Assembly (NCBI GenBank): GCA_002402945.1
Contig: DHGV01000024.1
Location: forward strand, 1-47,422
Direction of reading: 5' to 3'
Length of the DNA: 47,422 bases
Source: Pelotomaculum sp. UBA4789
GTDB taxonomy: Bacteria; Bacillota; Desulfotomaculia; Desulfotomaculales; Pelotomaculaceae
A program made the position numbers and the translations under genes. A model generated the notes under the pieces. That model was not told the origin of the DNA and searched no databases. It worked only from the letters and a program-made list of their open reading frames with translations. Shown piece after piece: positions 18,282 to 25,522 of this stretch; the first letter of the stretch is position 1; each line of letters opens with the position of its first letter.

Positions 18282-19355
18282 ATGCAGCAGGGGAAAAACT
18301 GCCAACTTGCCGGGGCTGCCGGCTGTCTACTTACCGAGATGGCCAGTTCTGCCGGCTGAGCGGCAAAAATAGGTCCCAAGGACCTGGCACAGGTGCTGTG
18401 CCAATTAAGCTCCAGCGAGGACCCTAACCTGCTGGTTGGTTCCTCCACCTCTGACGACGCAGCGGTTTATCGGCTAAATGATGATCTGGCATTGGTGCTG
18501 ACAGTAGATTATTTCACTCCGGTAGTTGATGATCCATACACTTTTGGACAGATTGCTGCGGCAAATGCCCTCAGTGATATTTATGCTATGGGCGCAAAAC
18601 CGCTTCTGGCCCTTAATATTATTGGTTTTCCGATCAAACTGCTGCCGCTGGAAATAATGGTGGAAATATTGAAAGGCGGCGCTGATAAGATTAAGGAAGC
18701 CGGCGCAATAGTAGCCGGCGGCCATACCATCGAAGACAACGAGCCAAAGTACGGGCTTGCTGTTACCGGCCTTATTCATCCAGGCCGGGTGATCAAGAAC
18801 GCCGGGGCGCGCCCCGGGGACGTACTTATTTTAACCAAGCCGCTGGGAACCGGAATTATCAATACGGCGGTCAAAGGAAAGCTTGCCGATGAACCGACTC
18901 GCCAGGCAGCTGTTGAAGTGATGACTGCTTTAAATGATCAGGCAGCAGCGGTTATGTTCAGCTTAGGGGTGAGCGCCTGTACAGACATTACCGGCTTTGG
19001 GCTGCTCGGCCATTTGTACGAAATGCTGTCTGCCAGTGGGGTCGGCGGCCGGATTTATCTGAATAATATACCTGTCCTCGAGCAGGTCCATAACCTGGCC
19101 GATATGGGCCTCATACCGGGAGGGGCATACCGGAACCTGGAATACCTGGAAGAGTGGCTGCGCTGGGATGAAGAGATCGATGAGACAGACCGGCTGATCC
19201 TGTCCGACCCGCAGACATCCGGCGGGCTTCTGATGACCGTCTCCGGTAAAAGAGCTGATGAAGCAGTCAGCGCCCTGCGGGCAGAAGGGGTAGCTGGTGT
19301 GAAGATCGGAGAAATCATCGAGTCCGAGCTCCCGCTGATAAACGTGGAAAAGTAA
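18282..19355 (+). CDS. selD: Selenide, water dikinase SelD (selenoprotein; TGA = Sec at codon 26)
   Basis: SelD makes selenophosphate from selenide and ATP, the selenium donor for selenocysteine tRNA. Read from ATG 18282 (SD about 18267-18274), the frame meets TGA at 18357-18359 in the context 'MASSAG-U-AAKIGPKDLAQ', exactly where SelD has its catalytic Cys/Sec, and continues in frame to 19355 for 357 aa. The downstream frame has 'SSTSDDAAVYRL', 'VDYFTPVVDDPY' and 'TDITGFGLLGHLYEM', all typical of SelD, and the conserved lysine follows at K29. A hairpin after the TGA fits a bacterial SECIS. A standard-code reading would wrongly truncate the gene to about 18393-19355 and lose the active site. 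No selA, selB or tRNA-Sec gene is in the window. Confidence 0.95.
18360..18402 (+). promoter_or_regulatory. Candidate bacterial SECIS element in selD
   Basis: Immediately after the Sec TGA lie two tandem perfect hairpins. The first pairs AGGTCC (18371-18376) with GGACCT (18380-18385) over a CAA loop. The second pairs GGCACAG (18386-18392) with CTGTGCC (18396-18402) over a GTG loop. The second has G as first loop base about 33 bases after the TGA, within the range usual for bacterial SECIS elements, and its AGGTGCT apex recalls the AGGUCU apex of E. coli fdhF. Which one SelB binds is not determined. Confidence 0.6.
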
Positions 19356-19377
19356 TTTTGAAAGCTGCACATTAATT

Positions 19378-19408
19378 GGGGACGTTCCTCCGAAGGAGGT
19401 GTGTCCCC
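19378..19408 (+). repeat. Hairpin with GGGGAC/GTCCCC outer stem downstream of selD
   Basis: GGGGAC (19378-19383) pairs with GTCCCC (19403-19408), and inside it CCTCC (19387-19391) pairs with GGAGG (19395-19399) over GAA. There is no T run, so it is not a standard terminator. It may be a dispersed palindromic repeat or an RNA-stabilising hairpin. It is seen once in this window. Confidence 0.5.
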
Positions 19409-19527
19409 ACTCCGCTATCTGCTTCCGCTCAACGATAAAAGCAACAAACATTAAACGATAAGTGCAACAAGGGTAAGATTTCCAAAAATAAATATTTTAA
19501 AATTGTGAAAATATAACTATTGGGGAG

Positions 19528-19580
19528 TATGGGAGAGTTAAACACTCTCCCATAAGTATTTTCGCTGGTTTTTCGTTTTT
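19528..19580 (+). terminator. Probable terminator downstream of selD
   Basis: TATGGGAGAG (19528-19537) pairs perfectly with CTCTCCCATA (19545-19554) across a seven-base loop and is followed by interrupted T-rich sequence to about 19580. It would insulate selD from the nrd operon. The 335-base gap 19356-19690 otherwise holds the 19378 hairpin, the nrd promoter and two NrdR boxes. Confidence 0.6.
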
Positions 19581-19606
19581 TCAGTAATTTCAATATATAG
19601 TATAAT
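19578..19606 (+). promoter_or_regulatory. Putative promoter of the nrdR-nrdD-nrdG operon
   Basis: TTTTCA (19578-19583), a 17-base spacer and perfect TATAAT (19601-19606) precede nrdR, with a transcription start expected near 19613. The -10 box is overlapped by the first candidate NrdR box. Confidence 0.6.
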
Positions 19607-19636
19607 GGTACCTGTGGCAGACACTATATTTATGTT
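19588..19636 (+). promoter_or_regulatory. Tandem candidate NrdR boxes
   Basis: Box 1 (19588-19603) contains CAATATATAGT and matches about 12 of 16 positions of an ACAC-A/T-ATATAT-A/T-GTGT palindrome as recalled. Box 2 (19621-19636) begins ACACTATAT and matches about 11. Their starts are 33 bases apart, three helical turns, the known NrdR arrangement. Box 1 covers the -10 element, so binding should repress nrdR itself and the reductase genes. Confidence 0.55.
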
Positions 19637-19690
19637 TTGTTGCATAAGAACCACACGTTTAAAAACTTTTTTCCGGAGCGTGAAAAGACA

Positions 19691-20146
19691 ATGAGATGCC
19701 CCTTTTGCAGGTTATCTGACAGCCGGGTGCTGGACTCCCGGCCCACCGTGGAAGGTGATTCAATCCGGCGGCGCAGGGAGTGCGGGGGGTGCGGCAAAAG
19801 GTTTACCACCTATGAAAAAGTGGACGGGCTGCTCCTGGTGGTGGTAAAGAAGGACGGCCGCAGGGAAACTTTCGACCGGCAAAAACTCCTGCTTGGCTTA
19901 ATCAAGGCGTGCCAGAAGCGGCCGGTTTCCACCGAAAAGCTTGAATCTGTTGTTGACAGCATCGAGCGTGACCTGCGTAATTTAATGGAACCGGAGGTTA
20001 AGAGCGAATATATAGGCGGGCTTGTCATGAGCCAGCTGCGCGGGCTTGATGAAGTGGCCTATGTCCGTTTCGCCTCGGTTTACCGCGAATTTAGGGACGC
20101 GGAAAGTTTCATGCAGGAGTTAAAAGACCTTCTCAGTAATAAGTGA
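19691..20146 (+). CDS. nrdR: Transcriptional repressor NrdR
   Basis: NrdR senses ATP/dATP and represses ribonucleotide reductase genes. The 151 aa protein begins with the zinc ribbon 'MRCPFCRLSDSRVLDSRP' and its second Cys pair in 'RRRRECGGCGKRFTTYE', followed by an ATP-cone domain ('VVKKDGRRETFDRQKLLLGL' onward). The start is ATG 19691; an in-frame ATG at 19637 would put non-homologous residues before the zinc ribbon. It heads nrdR-nrdD-nrdG and has paired candidate NrdR boxes on its own promoter, implying autoregulation. Confidence 0.96.
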   Translation: MRCPFCRLSDSRVLDSRPTVEGDSIRRRRECGGCGKRFTTYEKVDGLLLVVVKKDGRRETFDRQKLLLGLIKACQKRPVSTEKLESVVDSIERDLRNLMEPEVKSEYIGGLVMSQLRGLDEVAYVRFASVYREFRDAESFMQELKDLLSNK

Positions 20147-20173
20147 TGCATCTTAAAGGAGGAGCACAAGACA

Positions 20174-22186
20174 ATGTTTAAAACCATCCAGAAACGTGAC
20201 GGCCGCCAGGTGCCGTTCGATGAAGCCAAGATCACAGATGCTGTCTTTAAAGCGGCGCGGGCGGTAGGCGGAGAGGACCGCCAGACTGCTATGGAGCTGA
20301 GCATCGAGGTGCTGAAACTTCTGAAGAAGAAGTACAATGGAAATTTATTCGGGGTTGAGGATGTCCAGGACTTGGTTGAAAAGGTGCTGATCGAAGCGGG
20401 CCATGCCAAGACCGCAAAAGCGTACATACTGTATAGGGACAAGCGCACAAGAATGCGGGATGCCAAGGGCGAGCTGATGGACGCGGTCGAGGAGATCCTC
20501 GAGGAGACAAACCGGGAAAACGCCAATATCAGCAACTCACCATCGGCAAAGATGCTGCAGATCGCCAGTGCGGCCAGCAAGAAGTATTATTTAACGCGCC
20601 TGATCCCGGAAGAAATGTCCCATGCTCACCTGCGGGGTGACATACACATTCACGATCTCGATTTCTATGGAAAGACATTAACCTGTCTGCAAATACCTTT
20701 AAACAAGTTATTGTCCGAAGGGTTTAATACTGGTCACGGCTATATCCGGCCTCCCAAGAGGCCGATATCCGCTACTTCACTGGCAGCCATTATCCTGCAG
20801 AGCTCGCAGAACGATATGCACGGCGGGCAGTCTTTCGCCTTCTTTGACAGGGATATCGCCCCCTTTGTAGAAGGTGCTTCAGACCATGAAACCTACCAGG
20901 CCATGGAGGCCCTAATCCACAACCTGAATTCGATGCACAGCAGGGCCGGCGCCCAGGTGCCTTTCTCCAGCTTAAATGTAGGGACCGAGACCTCAGAGTC
21001 CGCCCGGCGGGTGGTGCGAAACCTGCTGCTGGCCTACGAGGCCGGCCTGGGCAACGGGGAAAACCCCATTTTCCCCAATATTATCTTCAGGGTTAAGGAA
21101 GGGATTAACTTCAACCCCGGTGACCCCAATTACGACCTCTTCAAACTGGCCATCCAGGTGGCCAGTCGGCGGCTGAATCCCACTTTCAGTTTCATGGACT
21201 CGTCCTTCAACAAAGAATGGGGCACGGATGTTTCATATATGGGCTGCCGGACAAGGGTGATGGCGAACAACCGCGGCCCGAATGTTACCGACCGGAGGGG
21301 GAACCTTTCCTTCACCACCATCAACCTGCCGAGAGTGGCCATCAGGGCTGAACGGAACCTAGACGAATTCTACCGCAAGCTTTCAGATGTATTGGACATT
21401 GCTGTCCGGCAGCTGTACCACCGCTACGGGGTCCAGTGTAAACTGAAAGTCAAGGACATGCCTTTTATTATGGGGCAGAAGCTGTGGCTTGATTCGGAGA
21501 ACCTGGGTCCCGAGGATACCATAGAGGAGGCAATAAAGCACGGCACTCTCTCTGTTGGTTTTATCGGCCTGGCCGAAGCGCTGACCGCACTGACCGGGCG
21601 GCACCATGGTCAGGACGAGGAATCCCAGCTGCTGGGGCAGGAAATAGTCGGCTTTATACAAAATAAGATCAATGAGGCCGCCGGGGAATATAATTTGAAT
21701 TACACCTTCCTGGCCACTCCCGCCGAGGGATTGTCCGGGCGTTTTGTTAAGCTTGACCGCAAGGAATTCGGCCTGATCCCGGGCGTAACCACAAAAGAAT
21801 ATTATACCAACTCCTTCCATATTCCGGTGGATTTCCCGATCAGCAGCTTCGATAAAATCAGCCTGGAGGCGCCATACCATAAATACTGCAACGCCGGGCA
21901 CATCAGTTATGTGGAGATGTCGTCGCCACCGCTGAAAAACCCGGATGCGGTCGAGGCTATTATCAGGCATATGCATGACAGCGATATGGGATACGGGGGA
22001 ATCAATTACCCGGTAGACTTCTGTACCAACTGTAACTTTACAGGCGTAATTAATGAAGAAACCTGCCCGCGCTGCGGTTCTGGCAATATCCGCCGGGTGC
22101 GCAGGATCACCGGTTACCTGAGCACAACCGACCGCTTTAACGACAGTAAGCTATCGGAGTTAAAAGACAGGGTGCCGCACGTATAA
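20174..22186 (+). CDS. nrdD: Anaerobic ribonucleoside-triphosphate reductase (class III)
   Basis: Glycyl-radical enzyme that reduces ribonucleotides to deoxyribonucleotides without oxygen. The 670 aa protein has an N-terminal ATP-cone ('TIQKRDGRQVPFDEAKITDA'), a catalytic barrel with 'LRGDIHIHDLDFYGKTLTCL' and 'NNRGPNVTDRRGNLSFTTIN', a C-terminal zinc site (CTNC ... CPRC) and the radical site in 'RRITGYLSTTDRF', with glycine 647 as the predicted radical carrier. The start is ATG 20174 after AAGGAGGAGC. It lies in one operon with nrdR and its activase nrdG. Confidence 0.97.
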   Translation: MFKTIQKRDGRQVPFDEAKITDAVFKAARAVGGEDRQTAMELSIEVLKLLKKKYNGNLFGVEDVQDLVEKVLIEAGHAKTAKAYILYRDKRTRMRDAKGELMDAVEEILEETNRENANISNSPSAKMLQIASAASKKYYLTRLIPEEMSHAHLRGDIHIHDLDFYGKTLTCLQIPLNKLLSEGFNTGHGYIRPPKRPISATSLAAIILQSSQNDMHGGQSFAFFDRDIAPFVEGASDHETYQAMEALIHNLNSMHSRAGAQVPFSSLNVGTETSESARRVVRNLLLAYEAGLGNGENPIFPNIIFRVKEGINFNPGDPNYDLFKLAIQVASRRLNPTFSFMDSSFNKEWGTDVSYMGCRTRVMANNRGPNVTDRRGNLSFTTINLPRVAIRAERNLDEFYRKLSDVLDIAVRQLYHRYGVQCKLKVKDMPFIMGQKLWLDSENLGPEDTIEEAIKHGTLSVGFIGLAEALTALTGRHHGQDEESQLLGQEIVGFIQNKINEAAGEYNLNYTFLATPAEGLSGRFVKLDRKEFGLIPGVTTKEYYTNSFHIPVDFPISSFDKISLEAPYHKYCNAGHISYVEMSSPPLKNPDAVEAIIRHMHDSDMGYGGINYPVDFCTNCNFTGVINEETCPRCGSGNIRRVRRITGYLSTTDRFNDSKLSELKDRVPHV

Positions 22187-22219
22187 TATTTCAAATAATA
22201 TAACAAAGATGTGATCGTG

Positions 22220-22726
22220 ATGGAAATCCGTATTGCTGGGATAGTCAGGGAAAGTGTGGTTGACGGGCCAGGCCTGAGGTTTGTAATATTTGCCCAGGGC
22301 TGCCGCCACCGCTGCATAGGATGTCACAATCCCGACACCTGGGATTTCCTGGGCGGTGAGCCGGTTAAAGCTGAAGATTTATTGAAGCAAGTCAAGGCAG
22401 AAAGATTGATCAAGGGAGTGACCTTTTCCGGCGGGGAACCATTCCTTCAGGCCGCACCGCTGGCCTGGCTCGGCCGGGAGATTAAAAAGCATGGCTTGGA
22501 TCTGATCACCTTTACAGGATACACCTGGCAAGAACTCAGGGAACTTTGTCCTGAAGACCAGGCAGTAAATGATCTGATGCAGGTGTCAGATTATATTGTC
22601 GACGGCCCTTTCATCCTGAAGGAAAAAGATTTTGATCTTCCCTTCAGGGGTTCCCGCAACCAAAGGATCATCGATGTTAAAAAATCAATTGCTGCAGGCA
22701 AAATTATGGAAGCCGGCTTTTCTTAA
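22220..22726 (+). CDS. nrdG: Anaerobic ribonucleoside-triphosphate reductase activating protein
   Basis: Radical-SAM activase that installs the glycyl radical on NrdD. The 168 aa protein has 'SVVDGPGLRFVIFAQGC' followed by the 4Fe-4S motif C-R-H-R-C-I-G-C (CxxxCxxC) and 'VTFSGGEPFLQ' for SAM binding. ATG 22220 is preferred because GTGATC at 22211-22216 matches the 3' part of an extended SD. A GTG at 22211 in frame is the alternative. Its stop codon lies inside a strong terminator hairpin. Confidence 0.95.
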   Translation: MEIRIAGIVRESVVDGPGLRFVIFAQGCRHRCIGCHNPDTWDFLGGEPVKAEDLLKQVKAERLIKGVTFSGGEPFLQAAPLAWLGREIKKHGLDLITFTGYTWQELRELCPEDQAVNDLMQVSDYIVDGPFILKEKDFDLPFRGSRNQRIIDVKKSIAAGKIMEAGFS

Positions 22727-22745
22727 ATGAAAGGCCGGCTTTTTA
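22710..22745 (+). terminator. Intrinsic terminator at the end of nrdG
   Basis: AAGCCGGCTTT (from about 22710) pairs with AAAGGCCGGCTT (about 22730-22741), with one bulged G, and is followed by TTTTATT. It overlaps the last codons of nrdG and closes the nrd operon. Confidence 0.88.
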
Positions 22746-22758
22746 TTGTATAGCGAAA

Positions 22759-22779
22759 ACCACCTGCTATGCAGGTGGT
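22759..22779 (+). repeat. Perfect palindrome next to the IS fragment
   Basis: ACCACCTGC (22759-22767) and GCAGGTGGT (22771-22779) are separated by TAT. Such nine-base hairpins with a tiny loop recall the subterminal hairpins of IS200/IS605-type elements, but no tnpA or tnpB is present. It could also be part of the flanking IS or a stand-alone repeat. Confidence 0.45.
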
Positions 22780-22780
22780 C

Positions 22781-23697
22781 AGGCTGTCGACAAAGTATTG
22801 TCGGCAGCCTTTAATTTTGCCCTTAAAAAGGTTCAAAAAAGCCCAAAAACAGCCATTTTCCTGGTAAAATAGAGATAGAATAATGATTACGGAGGATAGC
22901 CGTGTTAAAGAAGAAAAACCGAACAATCACTGACCAAGTAGAATTTGTAAGTATCAGTGACTTAATACCCAAAGACCATCTGTTGCAGGCCGTGGAAGCC
23001 AGTATCGACTTTGATTTCATTTATGATGAAGTCAAAGAACTTTACAGTGAAAAGCATGGAAGACCGAGCATCGACCCGGTTGTTTTGATTAAACTAATCA
23101 TGCTGCAAGCACTTTATGGAATACGGTCCATGCGGCAAACCATCAAAGAAGTAGAAGTCAACATAGCTTACCGTTGGTTTCTCGGCTACGGGCTGCAGGA
23201 AAAAGTTCCCCACTTCTCAACGTTCGGCAAAAACTATGAGAGACGGTTTAAAGAAAGCGACCTATTTGAAAAAATATTCATCCGGATACTGATGGAAGCC
23301 ATAAAATGTGGTTTCATCAAGTCTGATACCGTATTCATAGATGCAACCCATGTAAAAGCCAGTGCCAACAAAAACAAATATGTAAAGAAGATGGCCCAAC
23401 ACCGGGCCCATAAATATAAACGTGACCTGATGATAGAGATTAACCAGGATCGGGAAGAACACGGCAAAAAACCCTTTGAAGATAATAATGATGATGATAA
23501 CGACAACGAGTCCAACGGCAGTGGCGAAAAAGAAGTCAAAGAGAGCACAGCGGATCCGGAAAGCGGAATGTTTCACAAGGGAGAAAAAGAACGCTGTTTT
23601 GCCTATACAGTTTCAGTAGCCTGTGACCAAAACAATTTCATCCTTGGAGCCAGGGCAGCTCCGGGAAACGTGCATGACAGCCAGGTGTTCTCCGATA
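22781..23697 (+). mobile_element. Truncated IS1182-like insertion sequence
   Basis: The element probably begins at the hairpin 22781-22810 (AGGCTG ... CAGCCT with inner CGACAA/TTGTCG) and includes the transposase 5' part. Sequence of another origin (lactate permease) starts at about 23698, so the right end and the rest of the transposase gene are missing. The left boundary is inferred from the hairpin, not from a matched inverted repeat. Confidence 0.6.
22902..23697 (+). pseudogene. IS1182-like transposase, 3'-truncated
   Basis: From GTG 22902, preceded by CGGAGGAT (22890-22897), the frame encodes about 265 recognisable residues: an N-terminal DUF772-type domain ('GRPSIDPVVLIKLIMLQALYG', 'RWFLGYGLQEKVPHFSTF') and the beginning of the DDE domain, with the first catalytic aspartate in 'VFIDATHVKASANKNK' and 'ARAAPGNVHDSQVF'. 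IS1182-type transposases are usually about 450-550 aa. Here the frame runs into permease-derived DNA after 'SDI' and stops at 23717. The remaining catalytic residues are absent, so it should be inactive. Confidence 0.88.
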
Positions 23698-25348
23698 TAT
23701 GGCCGGGCTGCGTTTAAAGGGACATATAGCTGGCCTGATTACCGTGACGCTTGCCGTCATGGTCGCCTCGACAATATTCAGGATGCCGGCGTGGTATGTA
23801 TTCCAGTCTGTACTTTATGGCGCTCTTTACGGTCTTTTCCCGATCGGCTGGATAATTGTAACCGCGGTATTTCTGTATAATATGACGGTTAAAACCGGAC
23901 AGTTTGAAATTATCAAGGACTCCATTGCGGCTATCACTGATGACCGCCGCCTGCAGGCTTTGCTGATTGCCTCTTCCTTTGGCGCCTTTCTTGAAGGCGC
24001 GGCTTGGTTTTGGCACTCCTGTAGCAATCACTTCCGCCATGCTGGCCGGGCTGGGTTTTAATCCTCTTTATGCCGCCGGGATCTGTCTGGTCGCCAACGC
24101 CGCCCCGGTAGTCTTCGGCGCTGTCGGCACCCCGGTGATTACAGCTGGTGCAGTCACCGGAATTGACGCGATGGCGATCAGCCAGATGGCGGGCCGCCAG
24201 TTGCCTTTTCTGTCTCTCCTGGAGCCGTTTTTGCTGGTGATGATCATATCGGGCTGGAGAGGCGTAAAAGAGGTCTGGCCTGCTGCCCTGCTCATCGGCG
24301 CCTCATTTGCCGGCATGATGTTTGTCTCTGCCAACTTTTTAAACCCGATGCTTCCGGCGATACTGTCATCTTTATTCTCGATCACCTGCCAGGTGGTCTT
24401 TCTGCATTACTGGAAGCCCAAAAAAGTCTGGCGCTTTAAAGATGAGCCGCCTGTTACCTTCAGAATCAGGGAGCACAGCCGTGGCGCAGTCTTAAAAGCA
24501 TGGTCGATCTTTATCGTTTTAACTATTTTGATCACCGACTGGGGTCTCAGGTCGGTCAAAGCGATTCTGGATACAGTCGATATCAAGATTGTCTTTGGTA
24601 GCTTGAACAATATGATTATTACGGACAGCGGGCCAATTGCGGTAATCTATAACCTTAACTGGCTCTCCGCTGCCGGTACATCGATTTTGGCTGCCGCAGC
24701 GATTAGCGCCGTTTTGCTCAAGGTAAGCCCGTTGCAGTTCCTTAAAATTTTTTGGGAGACTTTAACTACCCTCCGTCAGGCCCTGCTGACAACAGCATGT
24801 GTACTTGGTTTCGCTTATGCCGCCAACTGGTCCGGCATGACGGTCACGCTCGGCAGAGCATTCACTGTCACCAGTATGGCCTTTCCTTTCGTCTCTGCCT
24901 TCCTTGGTTGGCTGTGTTCGTAACGGGCAGCGACACGTCTTCCAATGCCCTTTTCTGCAATATGCAAAAGGTGACGGCAGAGTCGATGGACATTAACCCT
25001 GTACTGACGGTAGCGACCAACGCAACTGGCGTGGTTGCCGGCAAGATGATTTCACCGCAGAGCATTGTAGTCGGCACATCGGCCACTGGCCTGACCGGCC
25101 GGGAAGGTGACCTGTTCCGCTTCGCACTGCCGTACAGTATATTAATCACCATGTTTATCGGCGTCATAGCTCTGATCCAGGCGTATCTCTTGCCCCAGAT
25201 TATACCGTTTGCGTCTGCGCCAGCGGCCGATTCACTGCAGACAGGTCAGTCCGGCGGAGGGGTTTACATCCTTATACTTACGGTCCTGGATCTCCTGGCG
25301 CTGGGCGCTGCGACCCGCCGGGTTGATGATAACGCAGAAAAGGAATAA
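23698..25348 (+). pseudogene. L-lactate permease (LctP family), N-terminally truncated with two frameshifts
   Basis: Three successive frames together give most of an LctP/LldP lactate permease, a polytopic symporter of about 550 aa. Frame one (23699 on) starts at 'LRLKGHIAGLITV', so about the first 35-40 residues are gone, and runs to 'SSFGAFLEGAA'. An extra T at 24004-24005 breaks the invariant G-F-G-T-P-V-A-I motif. Frame two covers 'GFGTPVAITSAMLAGLG' to 'FVSAFLGWL' and stops at 24923 (TAA). Frame three resumes with 'VFVTGSDTSSNALF' and 'VVAGKMISPQS' to the TAA at 25348. The second break is explained by loss of one GGCT copy. With the IS truncation this is a dead gene. Confidence 0.9.
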
Positions 25349-25372
25349 GCAGGCAGCCATAAATTTGTGAGG

Positions 25373-25458
25373 TGTCTCCCGCCCTTCTGAAATTACAGAC
25401 GGTACTATTAATTATGTGCAGCCGCATCGATAACAAATTTCAGGAGGGCCCGGAGACA
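25373..25458 (+). repeat. Long imperfect inverted repeat
   Basis: About 22-base arms (25373-25394 and 25436-25458) pair with few mismatches: TGTCTCC... with ...GGAGACA, and CTGAAATT with AATTTCAG. They enclose 41 bases. The right arm is followed by A7-GGG-TTTT. It lies between the permease pseudogene and the MBL gene. It could be a miniature inverted-repeat element or an RNA hairpin. Nothing else is recognised in the 174-base gap. Confidence 0.55.
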
Positions 25459-25522
25459 AAAAAAGGGTTTTGATCAGTGAAGCGGAATTATTTTACTAAA
25501 AAGGACGAATAGGGGGATATGT

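Noticed and set aside
18203..18427. A 74-codon frame overlapping the start of selD
   Set aside because: It runs out of frame across the selD N-terminus, has no SD and no family resemblance; the Sec-containing frame explains the region.
24752..25348. A separate small gene at the end of the permease region
   Set aside because: Only its part after about 24905 is permease-like; the beginning is an out-of-frame reading, so it is the third segment of the pseudogene.
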